A stretch of 11,863 nt of DNA from Bacteroidales bacterium (GTDB taxonomy: Bacteria > Bacteroidota > Bacteroidia > Bacteroidales > WCHB1-69), in the NCBI GenBank assembly GCA_031254735.1, contig JAIRTU010000208.1, positions 1 through 11,863 of the forward strand, in the 5' to 3' direction. Shown here piece by piece: positions 1 through 9,000 of the stretch (positions are counted from its first letter, which is position 1; each line of letters opens with the position of its first letter). The notes beneath the pieces were generated by a model. The model was not told the DNA's origin and did not search any database. It saw only the letters and a program-made list of their open reading frames with translations. The position numbers and the translations under genes are program-made.

Positions 1-582
1 GTGGAAAAAGAAGAGATCGTCTGCCTTATGGGTGCGTCGGGGGCAGGAAAATCGACTTTGCTGCACATCATGGGGACGTTGGACAAACCCGACGCCGGAA
101 CGGTAAAGATAAACCATACCGACGTCTTTACGTTGAACGACAAAAAACTGTCTTCTTTCCGAAATCAATATATTGGTTTTGTGTTTCAGTTTCATCATCT
201 TTTGCCCGAATTTACGGCAGCGGAGAATATTGCTTTGCCTGCATTTATCAGAGGAATCGGCAAAAAAGAAGCCCTGAAAAATGCCGAAAGCCTGTTGGAG
301 ATATTCAACCTTTCCGATCGGGGGCAGCACAAACCTTCCGAGCTTTCGGGCGGCGAGCAGCAACGAATTGCCATTGCACGAGCTTTGATCAACAAGCCCA
401 AAGTGGTTTTCGCCGATGAGCCTTCGGGCAATTTGGATTCGGAAAATGCGTTGGAATTGCATAAACTGTTTATTGAGCTTCGCGATTTGTTGCATCAAAC
501 TTTTGTTATTGTTACGCATAATCAATCGCTTGCTTCCATGGCAGACAGAATTTTACAAATCAAAGACGGATTGATTGTTTAG
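1..582 (+). CDS. lolD: LolD-like ABC transporter ATP-binding protein, 5'-truncated by window edge
   Basis: This is the ATPase subunit of a LolCDE-type ABC transporter, which powers release of outer-membrane lipoproteins from the inner membrane to the periplasmic carrier LolA. The 193 visible residues contain every nucleotide-binding motif: Walker [10 protein letters not shown] (11-19), Q-loop Gln63, signature LSGGEQQR (115-122), Walker B VVFADE (135-140), D-loop SGNLD ending at Asp146, and switch His173. The stretch GTLDKPDAG after Walker A is typical of LolD and MacB-like ATPases. The family is usually about 215-230 residues and has 25-30 residues before the [11 protein letters not shown] strand. 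The GTG at base 1 is therefore an internal Val codon, and the real start lies off the left edge. The stop is 9 bases before the next gene, so the two are probably co-transcribed. A FtsE or MacB-type ATPase is the alternative; no permease partner of LolC/E type is visible. Confidence 0.85.
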   Translation: MEKEEIVCLMGASGAGKSTLLHIMGTLDKPDAGTVKINHTDVFTLNDKKLSSFRNQYIGFVFQFHHLLPEFTAAENIALPAFIRGIGKKEALKNAESLLEIFNLSDRGQHKPSELSGGEQQRIAIARALINKPKVVFADEPSGNLDSENALELHKLFIELRDLLHQTFVIVTHNQSLASMADRILQIKDGLIV

Positions 583-591
583 ACATTACCC

Positions 592-1686
592 ATGAAGTGG
601 AACAAACTGACCATACTCGATTTTTATATTATCAAAAAATTCTTAGGCTCTTTTGCCACGGTTATCGGTTTGGTGATTGTGGTGGTATTGGTCATTGATT
701 TTTCTGAACAGATACAAAGTTTTTTAGACAATAATGTTCCGATGAAGAAAGTAATCACCGAATATTATTTCAATTTCATTCCTTACTTTGCCAATTTGTT
801 CAGTCCGTTATTTACGTTTATCGCCGTTATTTATTTCACCTCGAAACTGTCTCGCAATTCGGAAATAATTGCCATGCTCAACGCGGGGATAAGTTTTTAT
901 CGACTGATGATACCGTATGTTGTATCTGCTGTTTTCATCGGATTGTTGTCTTTTTATCTGACCAATTTTCTCATTCCCAAAACGCAAAAAAGGGTAATGG
1001 AGTTTAAGGAGATATACATGTCTTCGCGTCAGGTGCGAAGCAAAGACGTGGACAATCATATAAAAATTGATGACAACACCTACGCATACGTCCGCTATTG
1101 GGATCATTCCGGCAGCTTGGGATACGATTTCGCCTACGAATACATGGACGAAAACAGCATGCGTTACAAACTGCGTTCGCAGACGATCAAATGGGATTCT
1201 GCCGCACAAATCTGGAAACTGCAAAGCTACACCGTGCGTACTTTCGACGGTTTGAACGAGACCTTGCATTTTGGTTTGGAAAAAGATACCGTTTTGCCCA
1301 TCAGTGTCAACGATTTTGTTATGGTAAAACAGGGATTTACCATGATGAACTATTCCGAAATCCGCAAATATATCAAGGAAGAAAAAGAAAAAGGGTCGGG
1401 CGAGATACGCAACTACGAATTTGAAAAACACCGACGTATCGCATTCCCTTTCGCAACCATTATCCTTTCTATTGTAGGACTTTGCGTGTCCAGCCGCAAA
1501 AGCAGACAAGGCGTGGGATTGCATTTGTTATTAGGGATATTAATAACGTTTTCGTTCATCATGTTGTTGCAGTTTTCGCAGGTGTTTGCCATCTACGGCG
1601 GTTTTTCGCCGGCTCTCGCCGCTTGGACGCCCAATATTATCTACACATTGCTCTGCATTGCATTGGTAATACGAACGCCTAAATAA
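592..1686 (+). CDS. LptF/LptG-family (YjgP/YjgQ) permease
   Basis: This 364-residue inner-membrane protein belongs to the family whose members LptF and LptG form the transmembrane part of the LptB2FG exporter, which extracts lipopolysaccharide toward the outer membrane. Three hydrophobic helices at about 12-37, 60-83 and 104-127 precede a long soluble part at 128-280, the expected periplasmic jellyroll-like domain. Three more helices follow at about 281-300, 307-331 and 339-361. This 3+domain+3 plan and the length are typical of the family. N-terminal features such as YIIKKFLGSF and SRNSEIIAMLNAGIS also fit; the latter corresponds to the cytoplasmic coupling loop that contacts LptB. Whether it is the F or G paralogue cannot be decided here. 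It follows the LolD-like gene by 9 bases, giving an operon of two envelope-transport genes. It faces the lipoprotein gene at 1793 convergently. Confidence 0.87.
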   Translation: MKWNKLTILDFYIIKKFLGSFATVIGLVIVVVLVIDFSEQIQSFLDNNVPMKKVITEYYFNFIPYFANLFSPLFTFIAVIYFTSKLSRNSEIIAMLNAGISFYRLMIPYVVSAVFIGLLSFYLTNFLIPKTQKRVMEFKEIYMSSRQVRSKDVDNHIKIDDNTYAYVRYWDHSGSLGYDFAYEYMDENSMRYKLRSQTIKWDSAAQIWKLQSYTVRTFDGLNETLHFGLEKDTVLPISVNDFVMVKQGFTMMNYSEIRKYIKEEKEKGSGEIRNYEFEKHRRIAFPFATIILSIVGLCVSSRKSRQGVGLHLLLGILITFSFIMLLQFSQVFAIYGGFSPALAAWTPNIIYTLLCIALVIRTPK

Positions 1687-1750
1687 TCTCCTGCAAAAAA
1701 ATAACAAGCAGCAGATAATCGCACAAATCCCGGTTCAGACAATTGCGTAA

Positions 1751-1778
1751 CTAACCACTAACCACTTACCACTTACCA
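1751..1778 (-). repeat. Heptamer tandem repeat, four units
   Basis: Four consecutive 7-base units occur on the + strand: CTAACCA twice, then CTTACCA twice. Read on the minus strand they are TGGTAAG, TGGTAAG, TGGTTAG, TGGTTAG. The array lies between two convergent genes and starts 14 bases past the stop codon of the minus-strand lipoprotein gene. A related heptamer run sits directly after the kinase stop codon at 9743-9770, in the same orientation relative to its gene. The rest of the 106-base gap (1687-1792) shows no clear terminator hairpin. Confidence 0.8.
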
Positions 1779-1792
1779 CTATTTTGCTTTTC

Positions 1793-2395
1793 TCATTTCC
1801 CAAACCTTGCCTCAAAGAGTTCTTTGCGGACAATGCGGTAATGCGGATAATAATGTTTTCGGAAGGCGTCGCTGTGATGAAGTGCGGCAGTAGGATTTTC
1901 ATTCAACAGGCTGTCGATGCGTTTTTTATCTTCCGAAAAATTGTTGACGGGCAGTTTTCGTTTTTCAATAATTCGCGTGATTTGCCCCCACTCTTTTTTC
2001 CACTCCTCGCCTGCTTTCGGATTTATTTCAAAAGCACTTTCCAGAAATAAAACATGTAAATCGTCCGCACTGATTTTCCCTGCTTTTACCATGCTCAACG
2101 GAATGCGGACAAAACGATTTTCCCAACCAAGCGGTTCTATTGTTTGAGATATTTCTACGTTTTCCATAGCAGACAACTCATGTTCAAGATATTGTCTAAC
2201 CGATTCGGGATTGGAAATTGCATGCCCCGGTCCAAAACGATCCTGATAAAAATTCTTATAAATATCCTGCAAAGAAGATTCGGGATAATCTTTCAACTGT
2301 ATCAAAATCGCCAATTCCATTTTCTTTTCCGTAGAATTGCACCCAAAAAGCAAAATTGCCAAAGTGCCAATCAAAAACTGCTGTATTCGTTTCAT
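1793..2395 (-). CDS. Small lipoprotein of unknown function
   Basis: The product has a lipoprotein signal: from the Met at 2395 the N-terminus reads MKRIQQ, then a hydrophobic core, then the lipobox LLFGC with Cys19 as the lipidated residue. The mature part of about 180 residues is soluble and charged. It contains the conspicuous stretch YQDRFGPGHAISN, but I cannot assign it to a named family. An upstream in-frame ATG at 2420-2422 would add nine residues (MITNKLNNT) and abut the stop of the shikimate kinase gene exactly. I prefer 2395 because it gives a standard signal peptide length; neither start has a recognisable ribosome binding site. It is probably the last gene of a ddl-aroK-lipoprotein unit. 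The Asn-Ser-Thr after the Cys gives no strong outer- or inner-membrane sorting call. Confidence 0.78.
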   Translation of the reverse strand: MKRIQQFLIGTLAILLFGCNSTEKKMELAILIQLKDYPESSLQDIYKNFYQDRFGPGHAISNPESVRQYLEHELSAMENVEISQTIEPLGWENRFVRIPLSMVKAGKISADDLHVLFLESAFEINPKAGEEWKKEWGQITRIIEKRKLPVNNFSEDKKRIDSLLNENPTAALHHSDAFRKHYYPHYRIVRKELFEARFGK

Positions 2396-2422
2396 CGTAT
2401 TATTTAATTTATTGGTTATCAT

Positions 2423-2917
2423 TTATTTTTCTATTTTATTCACCAAGTTTTCCAAGCTGAAATTTATTCCCGAAACAACAATATGAGCTTTCCGATATAT
2501 ATTTTCCCGCATGGAAAACAAGGCTTGTATTTCCGTTTGAATATTTTCTGCGTTTGTCAGCAAAGGGCGTTTCTTTTTGCTTTTAATCAGTCGATTGTAC
2601 AAAGCGGCAACCGACATTTCTATATAAACAACCCTCCCCTGTTGCAGCATCCATTGCATATTATCTTCAAAACAGGGCATTCCGCCTCCTGTTGCAATTA
2701 CACTATTATTCAAACGCTCGGTTTCGTATAAAATTATCTGCTCTTCTCGGCGAAAATCTTTTTCGGAATGCAGAGCGAAAAAATCGGCAATACTGCATTG
2801 ATGTTTTTCCTCAAACCATAAATCGGTATCCACAAAAGTACAGCCGTAGTGCGAAGCCAACTTTTTGCCGACAGTAGATTTTCCGCAACCCATAAAACCG
2901 ATAAGATAGATTTTCAT
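2423..2917 (-). CDS. aroK: Shikimate kinase
   Basis: This enzyme phosphorylates the 3-hydroxyl of shikimate with ATP, the fifth step of the chorismate pathway to aromatic amino acids, and acts in the cytosol. From the Met at 2917 the protein has 164 residues, a normal length. Visible elements are Walker A GFMGCGKST (7-15), the shikimate-binding DTD (30-32), Arg57 in DFRREE, the GGG motif (77-79), the lid RPLL with Arg117, and Arg137 in the MREN stretch. The open frame extends 13 codons further upstream (to 2956), but those codons (with NHCSHEN) do not resemble the family, whose members begin with a short strand just before Walker A. I therefore chose the internal start. It lies 45 bases after ddl and ends right where the lipoprotein reading frame opens, consistent with one operon. 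Confidence 0.92.
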   Translation of the reverse strand: MKIYLIGFMGCGKSTVGKKLASHYGCTFVDTDLWFEEKHQCSIADFFALHSEKDFRREEQIILYETERLNNSVIATGGGMPCFEDNMQWMLQQGRVVYIEMSVAALYNRLIKSKKKRPLLTNAENIQTEIQALFSMRENIYRKAHIVVSGINFSLENLVNKIEK

Positions 2918-2962
2918 GTTTTCGTGTGAACAATGATTAGAGCAAAGGTTTTTCAAGGCGGC

Positions 2963-3958
2963 TCAACAATCCTGTGCAACTTTCCGAACGGCTTCTTCGA
3001 TAAATGCGGTACACAAATCGGTAAAGTTCAATCCCAGACAGCGAACCTGCTTCGGGATAATGCTTTCGTTGGTTTGACCGGGTATGGTATTTATTTCGAT
3101 GAAATACAATCCCGATTCATTATAAATAAAATCGGCACGTGTAATTCCTTTGCAACCAAGCAGATGATATATCTTTTCGGAAGTCTGTCTGCACAAACAT
3201 TCCATTTCGGCGGGAATATCGGCAGGCGTGATTTCATCGGCGAGAGCGGGATTGTATTTAGCCTCAAAATCGAAATATTCGTTCTTGCTGACTATCTCCG
3301 TAACCGCCAGCGACTGTATTTTGTCGTGCAGTTTCATCACGCCGCAAGTTATCTCTCGCCCCTGAATAAATTGCTCGATCAACAGTTGAGTGTCGTGTGT
3401 GAAAGCGAGTTGTATTGCAGGAAGCAGTTCTTGCCGTGTTTTCACTTTCGACATGCCGACACTCGAACCCGAATTGCAGGGTTTCACAAAGCACGGCAAC
3501 CCGACAACATCTAAAATAGCCTGTAAATCAATCGGATCATCTTTAAAAAGGCTCACCGAAAGAGCTGTTTTGACATTGTACGAAGCAAGCACGCGATTGC
3601 AATAATTTTTATTGAACGTCAAAGCCGACGCCATGACATTGCAGCCGGTATACGGTATTTTCATCATTTCCAAATAGCCCTGCAACATGCCGTCTTCTCC
3701 CGGATTGCCGTGTATGGCGATAAAAACACAGTCGAAAACTGTTTTTTGTCCGTTTATCAACAACGAAAAATCATTTTTATCAATCGGATAGATTGCATTA
3801 TCCGAATGGGTGTACGTCCAATCTTTTCCCCGCAGATGAATCGGGTATACATTATATAAATCAGTGTCCAGACTTTGTGCAATGTTGTGTCCGCTTTTGA
3901 GCGATATTTCATATTCTCCCGAATTTCCTCCGGTAACAACAGCTATATTTTTCTTCAT
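2963..3958 (-). CDS. ddl: D-alanine--D-alanine ligase
   Basis: This ATP-grasp enzyme joins two D-alanines for the end of the peptidoglycan stem peptide, in the cytosol. The 331 residues fit the family. Visible elements are GGNSGEYEISL near the N-terminus, with Glu17 matching the conserved substrate-binding Glu, and AIHGNPGEDG (81-90). The ATP-binding strand follows with Lys159 and the loop CNSGSSVG (161-168). Further on are the omega-loop FEAKY (231-235), Asp276 in TRADF, and the metal-binding EINTIPG with Glu288 and Asn290. Tyr235 sits where Escherichia coli DdlB has Tyr216. A Phe there marks D-Ala-D-Lac ligases, so normal D-Ala-D-Ala specificity is expected. It is the first gene of the minus-strand unit, with a promoter-like box just upstream. 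The start at 3958 begins right at the first beta strand (KKNIAVVTGG). Confidence 0.93.
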   Translation of the reverse strand: MKKNIAVVTGGNSGEYEISLKSGHNIAQSLDTDLYNVYPIHLRGKDWTYTHSDNAIYPIDKNDFSLLINGQKTVFDCVFIAIHGNPGEDGMLQGYLEMMKIPYTGCNVMASALTFNKNYCNRVLASYNVKTALSVSLFKDDPIDLQAILDVVGLPCFVKPCNSGSSVGMSKVKTRQELLPAIQLAFTHDTQLLIEQFIQGREITCGVMKLHDKIQSLAVTEIVSKNEYFDFEAKYNPALADEITPADIPAEMECLCRQTSEKIYHLLGCKGITRADFIYNESGLYFIEINTIPGQTNESIIPKQVRCLGLNFTDLCTAFIEEAVRKVAQDC

Positions 3959-3983
3959 TTCGTATGTATATTTTTTTCCGACA

Positions 3984-3991
3984 CAAAATTA
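3984..3991 (-). promoter_or_regulatory. Bacteroidota-type -7 box for ddl
   Basis: On the minus strand this reads TAATTTTG, matching the Bacteroidota -7 consensus TAnnTTTG. It lies about 25 bases before the ddl start codon, leaving a short leader. The best upstream TTG (4015-4017 on the complementary strand) is 23 bases away, somewhat far. The box supports a separate transcription start for ddl-aroK-lipoprotein, downstream of the terminator at 4032-4067. Confidence 0.5.
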
Positions 3992-4024
3992 AGCATAAAA
4001 TAAACACAAAATCACAATCCACAC

Positions 4025-4067
4025 AAAAAATGCCGCCATTCCTCCAATTGGGAATGACGGCGTTTTT
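4025..4067. terminator. Bidirectional intrinsic terminator
   Basis: An 11-bp stem is formed by GCCGCCATTCC (4032-4042) and GGAATGACGGC (4051-4061). It has one C-A mismatch on the plus strand that becomes a G-U pair in the minus-strand RNA. It is flanked by six A at 4025-4030 on one side and five T at 4063-4067 on the other, so either strand gives a stem followed by U. The better pairing on the minus strand, and a gene ending upstream on that strand (stop at 4150), point to termination of the XRE-like regulator transcript. Confidence 0.8.
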
Positions 4068-4149
4068 ATTTTTATGCAGTATGAAACTTTACAAATTATT
4101 TGCAAAAGTAGCAAAAATATTTTCAACAAACAGCACAAATCATCAAAAT

Positions 4150-4467
4150 TTATACATCTGCATCAATATTTTTAATATCGTCTTTTATCTGTGTAATGTT
4201 TAATGTATTATCTTTCACCTCAACATCTAAGGTGATTTGAGCATTTAAATGTAACGCATCAGTTGGAAGATATTCTTCCAAGAAATTATAATCCAGCACC
4301 TCCGAAATCAAGATCAATCTATCTATATCAATGCTTTTCGCCTCGAAAATGTTGTAAATATTTGCACGACTGCAATGAATAGCTTTTGCAAACTGAGTAA
4401 TGCTAATGCTCTTTTGTTCAAACTGTTGTTTGATCAATCTGCCGATAAATATATTACGATACCTCAT
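4150..4467 (-). CDS. Short XRE-like helix-turn-helix protein
   Basis: This is a probable DNA-binding regulator of 105 residues from the Met at 4467. The N-terminal part (about 6-62) fits the Cro/C1 five-helix fold: IGRLIKQQFEQ, then the helix-turn-helix ITQFAKAIHCSRANIYNIF (23-41), then KSIDIDRLILISEVLDYNF. This arrangement is typical of a widespread Bacteroidota family of small regulators. The C-terminal 40 residues are acidic and rich in Ile, Asn and Asp, without a domain I recognise. The open frame continues 43 codons further upstream, but that part is Lys/Phe/Cys rich, does not resemble the family and covers a promoter-like box, so I reject the longer start. It is transcribed away from the sugar dehydrogenase gene. 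Its targets are unknown, and the shared 254-base intergenic region is one place to look. Confidence 0.75.
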   Translation of the reverse strand: MRYRNIFIGRLIKQQFEQKSISITQFAKAIHCSRANIYNIFEAKSIDIDRLILISEVLDYNFLEEYLPTDALHLNAQITLDVEVKDNTLNITQIKDDIKNIDADV

Positions 4468-4543
4468 TCCTATTTGTTTATGTTTGCCAAAATTTTGTAA
4501 ATTTATATTTTTGTCTGCAACATATAAATTGCAGAACAGCATG

Positions 4544-4551
4544 CAAAAATA
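4544..4551 (-). promoter_or_regulatory. Possible -7 box for the XRE-like gene
   Basis: On the minus strand this reads TATTTTTG, a match to TAnnTTTG. It lies about 77 bases upstream of the preferred start at 4467. I see no convincing TTG at the usual distance upstream, so this is a weak call. If real, it places the longer upstream start codon (4596) outside the transcript. Confidence 0.3.
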
Positions 4552-4689
4552 AAACAATTTTCTGCTTCTTGCGGTGCGAATGTCATTTTTTTTCACAAAT
4601 AGCTACTCCTGTTGCTTACAACCAAGTTTAACCGTTGCGTTTGGCGTTGTTGCTCACTGTTTCATTTTCTTTTCATAGCAAAAAAAATG

Positions 4690-4697
4690 TACTTTTG
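4690..4697 (+). promoter_or_regulatory. -7 box deciding the start of the sugar dehydrogenase gene
   Basis: TACTTTTG matches the TAnnTTTG consensus. Transcription would begin near 4702-4704, practically on the first in-frame ATG at 4704. The second ATG, at 4722, gets a leader of about 19 bases and starts the protein directly before the Rossmann strand. The -33 region is only T-rich, without a clear TTG. Confidence 0.45.
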
Positions 4698-4721
4698 TAA
4701 GTCATGGAATTTTGTAAGTAT

Positions 4722-5999
4722 ATGGATAATATAAAAATTGGCATTATCGGATTGGGCTATGTAGGGTTGCCTTTGGCGGTTGCTTTTGCGGCAAAACGAG
4801 ATACAACAGGTTTTGATACAGATGTTCAGCGGGTTTCGGAACTCAATCGGGGAATTGATGTTACCAAAGAAACCGATTCGCAAGAAATTTGTTCCGTTTT
4901 ACAACAAAACGGCGGACGTTTGGTTTTGAGTCATGATATTGGTGCGGTGAGTTCCTGTAATTTTTTCATTATCACCGTTCCCACGCCGATCACCAAGTTC
5001 AAAACGCCCGATTTGTCTTTTTTGCTCAAAGCGTCGGAGATGACAGGCAAGCTGTTGAAAAAAGGCGATATTGTTGTTTATGAATCAACGGTTTATCCCG
5101 GCTGTACAGAAGAAGAATGCGTTCCGGTGTTGGAAAGAAGTTCGGGATTGCGATACAATGTGGATTTCTTTTGCGGCTATTCGCCCGAACGCATCAATCC
5201 GGGCGACAAAAAAAACCGATTGACCAACATCAAAAAGGTGGTTTCCGGTTCAAACGAAAAAACGGCGGAGATTATAGAGCAGCTTTACGCCTCTGTTATC
5301 GAAGCGGGAGTGTTCAAAACGTCATCGATAAAGGTGGCGGAAGCAAGCAAAGCCATCGAAAATGCCCAGCGAGATGTAAACATTTCGTTTATGAACGAGT
5401 TGGCTTTGATATTCGACCGAATGGCTATCGACACGTTGGAGGTGATAGAGGCGGCTTCCACCAAATGGAATTTTCTCAATTTCTCTCCCGGACTTGTGGG
5501 CGGACATTGCATTGGCGTAGACCCTTATTATTTATCGTACAAATCGCAACAATTGGGTTACGACCCGCAAGTGATACTTTCGGGAAGAAACATCAACGAC
5601 GGCATGGGGACTTTTGTTGCTTCCAAAGTCATTAAACTGATGATACAAAGCGGAATCGACCTCGCAGGAAGCAAGGCACTGATTTTGGGATTTACCTTTA
5701 AAGAAAACTGTCCCGATACTCGCAACACAAAAGTAATTGATATTATCAACGAATTGAAAGAATTTAAAATAGATGTAGATGTTTTTGACCCTCACGCCAT
5801 TACAAGAGAAGTAAAAAAGGAATATGCAATCGATTTGTTGGAACGGCTGCCCGATCTCAAACAGTATAATGCCATTGTGCTTGCGGTAGCTCATCATGTG
5901 TTCAAAGAGATGGATTTTAGTTTTGCAAAAAAACAAAACACTGTTCTTTTCGATGTGAAAGGGATATTGGATAAAAACCTTGTTCATGGAAGATTGTAA
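4722..5999 (+). CDS. UDP-N-acetylhexosamine 6-dehydrogenase (TviB/WbpO-like)
   Basis: This is a cytosolic NAD-dependent nucleotide-sugar dehydrogenase that oxidises C6 of UDP-GlcNAc or UDP-GalNAc to the uronic acid, a precursor for capsule or O-antigen. From the Met at 4722 it has 425 residues. Visible elements are the Rossmann GLGYVG (10-15), VPTPITKFKTPDL and YESTVYPGCTEEE typical of the TviB/WbpO branch, and the conserved Lys210 in EASKAIENAQRD. The active-site loop SPGLVGGHCIGVDPYYL carries catalytic Cys263, and the C-terminal UDP-binding GFTFKENCPDTRN follows. A start at 4704 (six more residues) is possible but would make the mRNA nearly leaderless from the predicted promoter. It stands alone: no glycosyltransferase, epimerase or polymerase gene is next to it, so the polysaccharide it serves must be encoded elsewhere. 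Whether it uses GlcNAc or GalNAc cannot be told. Confidence 0.88.
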   Translation: MDNIKIGIIGLGYVGLPLAVAFAAKRDTTGFDTDVQRVSELNRGIDVTKETDSQEICSVLQQNGGRLVLSHDIGAVSSCNFFIITVPTPITKFKTPDLSFLLKASEMTGKLLKKGDIVVYESTVYPGCTEEECVPVLERSSGLRYNVDFFCGYSPERINPGDKKNRLTNIKKVVSGSNEKTAEIIEQLYASVIEAGVFKTSSIKVAEASKAIENAQRDVNISFMNELALIFDRMAIDTLEVIEAASTKWNFLNFSPGLVGGHCIGVDPYYLSYKSQQLGYDPQVILSGRNINDGMGTFVASKVIKLMIQSGIDLAGSKALILGFTFKENCPDTRNTKVIDIINELKEFKIDVDVFDPHAITREVKKEYAIDLLERLPDLKQYNAIVLAVAHHVFKEMDFSFAKKQNTVLFDVKGILDKNLVHGRL

Positions 6000-6070
6000 T
6001 AAAGATAAGGATAGCGTTGGGTTTCGGAATTTCGTTGCAATTTGTTTTTAAACCGTAAAAAAAAATACTT

Positions 6071-9000
6071 ATGGATAACATATTCACCACCCGAAGAAAA
6101 GGATATTTTTATTTGGCGACAGCCGTTATTTTTATCGTAGCAGCATCGATAGTAAACGGTCGGGCGAGGTTGGCTATTTCGGGCGAAAGAAAACATGAAC
6201 AGTTTCAGTCGAATTTTTTATTGAAAGAGAAAAAAATGGACGATATGTTGATGAAGCTGGCAACCTCGCCGCATATCAACACATCGTTGGAGTTGCTCGA
6301 TTTCTGTGAAAAGAATAAAATCAACCATGAAGATTTTGTATTTTTTATTTATAAAGATTCGATACTGACGGCGTGGTCGTCGAACGAGATAATACCGCCC
6401 AAACATTGGGAAAGCATTTTCGGGCAGGTGTTGCATGTGGATAATATTTGGACATATCCCAAACAAATCGTCAACGCCAAACGACAGTGCGTAGCGTTTT
6501 TGATATTGGACAACGACCCCGATTTAAACAAAGACAACACACTCATCAACAATCCTTTTGCCAACGATACCACTTTCAGTCTTTTTGACGGTAAACCGTA
6601 TTCTCATTATGACATTTATAATAATGCCGGAGACGCCGTATTTACTTTTTCCATAGTTAAAACATTAAAAAAGAATGCTCCGGGAGTTCTTTTTGAGATG
6701 ATTTTATGGTTGGCGGCGTATACGTTGCTGCTGTTTACGCTTATCTGTTTTCTGTTGCAGATCAACTATTTCAGCCGGCACACCAATCTGTTGTTCTTGT
6801 TGATAGCCGCCATATTGACTTTATCTTCGCGGGTAACATCGGTGTTTTTCAATTTCTCGTCCGATTTGTTTTCGCCGCTCTACTATTCTTCGTATTACGA
6901 TTCGTTGGGAATGCTCTTTCTCAATGCGTATTTTATACTGTTGGGGTCGTCGATTTTCATGCAGTTTTTCACGGTAAAAGATTTTCAGGATTTACCCCAA
7001 AAAAGAAAAATTGCCGTAATGTCGGCGTTGATTTTCCTTTCTTTCCTGCAATATATTTTTATCTATATGTTGGTTACGGGAACTACCAACGACAGTGTTG
7101 TGGTGCTGAAACCCGAAATGATTTATCAGTACGATCTGTTCAGCATTATCGCCATTGCCTCGATTGTCTTTATGCTGTGGTCGGCGTTTAATATCACGTA
7201 CAAATGCCTTGACGAAGCCTTTTCGCTGTTGCCCAAAAGAAAACTGTTTATTATCATTGTGCTGACAGAGTTATTGTTTGCCCTGTTGATATTTTCTGTT
7301 CTTTACTTTGGGATACTGCACAAAAGCGGCAGCGGCGCCGATTTTCCGTTTTTGATTTTTCTTTTGTTGATCGTTGCGATCATTATCTTTATCACCATGC
7401 AAAAACGTTGGCACAATATGCTGTTTCATTGTTTGATATATTTAATTTTGAGCGGAATGGCATTAATGGCAACCGGAAAAACCGCCGACGAGCGAGAAGA
7501 AAAATACAAAGAATCGATGGCAGAGATGATGCTTTCGATAGAAGACCCTTTTGTGTTTTATTCTTTTCGAGAATTGGCAGACGAGATGTATAAAGATACT
7601 TTTTTGGTAAACCTGTTTAGTCGGGATACTTTTTCCGCCACAGAAATTCAACATTATATTATTCCGAATTATATCAGACAATATGCCGAAAATTACCGCA
7701 TAAGCATCAACATCGGCTTGGAGTCGCTGTGGGAAAACGACGCAAAAAAGAAATATCGGCGGCACAATCCGGCTTCTTTGTACGAAACAAGCGTGGACGA
7801 AAATGTAACCTTTCGACGAATAGGGTTTGGGAGGTCGGAATATATTATCGATTTGTCCATTCCCGCAGAAGAAGGAAATGATGTGGGGAAGATTATGATT
7901 TCTTTTTTCAAAATTTATGTCGACTCCGAGCAGCAGTCCGAATTGGGGAAAACATTGCAAAAAGAGATGTCCAATTATTCCTATGCAGGCTACGAAAACA
8001 ATATTTTAAAGATGAATGCCGGCAATAAAGATGTGTCGTATTTCTACAATTTTTCCGATTATCAATTGGATTCTCTTTATTCGGGAATGACTTTTGCGGC
8101 AGGAAATATTGCTCATACGGCGTATAAACACAACAATATGGTGTTGCTGGTGAGTACGGCGAAGAAGATTATTTGGGATAAAATGTCTTTTATCATTATT
8201 TTGTTTTTGGGACAGTTTGTTTTTTCGCTGTTGCCAATGGCGTTGAACAGTGTCTTCAAGCCGCACAATATCTGGCGACCCGGCATACAGGAATCCATAC
8301 AATATTTTGTCATCATTCTCATCACGTTGACGGTGATTATAACGGCTTTTATCTTTGTTAATCTTTATAAGGTATTACGGATTAACGATTTGGACAGCAT
8401 TCAAAATCAAGCCTCCGCGCGTGTCAATCGAATTATCAACACCCTCGTTGCCGAATCGGGGGCGGTGTTTGAGCTGTCGAACGATATTGTAGAGGACATC
8501 AGCGAAGAATTGGAATCGGTGTACGAATTGGATTTTTTAGACCTTAATCTGTACAACAAAGAGGGCGAAAACATCGAAAACTACGGAAAGGGCATTTATA
8601 TACATACGCACGTCAACCCGCTTGTGTTCAGAAATTTGTCTTCCAACCAAACAGGGACATGTATTATCGATGAAGTGTTCAACAAAGAAAAATACCGTTC
8701 GTATTATCGTACCATCATCAACAGAGAAGGGAAAATTATCGGGTATACCAATCTGTTTTCCAACCCTGCGGCTCAGGAAGAAATGGTTGATTTTCGGCAC
8801 ACTCAATTTATCACCAAGTTTATGATGGTGTGTGTGTTTATCATTATTTTGATAGTTTTTCTTTCGATGCTTTTGGTGCGAAAGATTACGCTTCCGCTGC
8901 TGAAAGTCGCCGAACGGTTGTCCAACATTAAATTGGGCGAAGAAATTAAAAAGATAGAATGGCATCGCGATGATGAATTCGGGCAGTTGGTAAAGAATTA

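Noticed and set aside
1..3. GTG as the start codon of the LolD-like gene
   Set aside because: The family has 25-30 residues before this point, including the first strand and the aromatic A-loop. The gene is simply cut by the window edge.
808..1524. 238-codon minus-strand ORF inside the LptF/G gene
   Set aside because: It is antisense to a clear membrane-protein gene, its product has no recognisable domain, and its composition is odd (His, Phe and Val rich).
2918..2956. Upstream start for shikimate kinase
   Set aside because: The extra 13 residues do not resemble the family, which starts with a short strand before Walker A, as the Met at 2917 does.
3254..3268. D-Ala-D-Lac type (intrinsic vancomycin resistance) ligase
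   Set aside because: The omega-loop reads FEAKY with Tyr235 at the position of E. coli DdlB Tyr216; the D-Lac type has Phe there.
2933..3514. 193-codon plus-strand ORF opposite ddl
   Set aside because: It is antisense to ddl, whose catalytic motifs are complete; no family features are visible.
4468..4596. N-terminal extension of the XRE-like protein
   Set aside because: It is a low-complexity, Phe/Cys/Lys-rich extension that covers a possible -7 box and is not seen in the small regulators this protein resembles.
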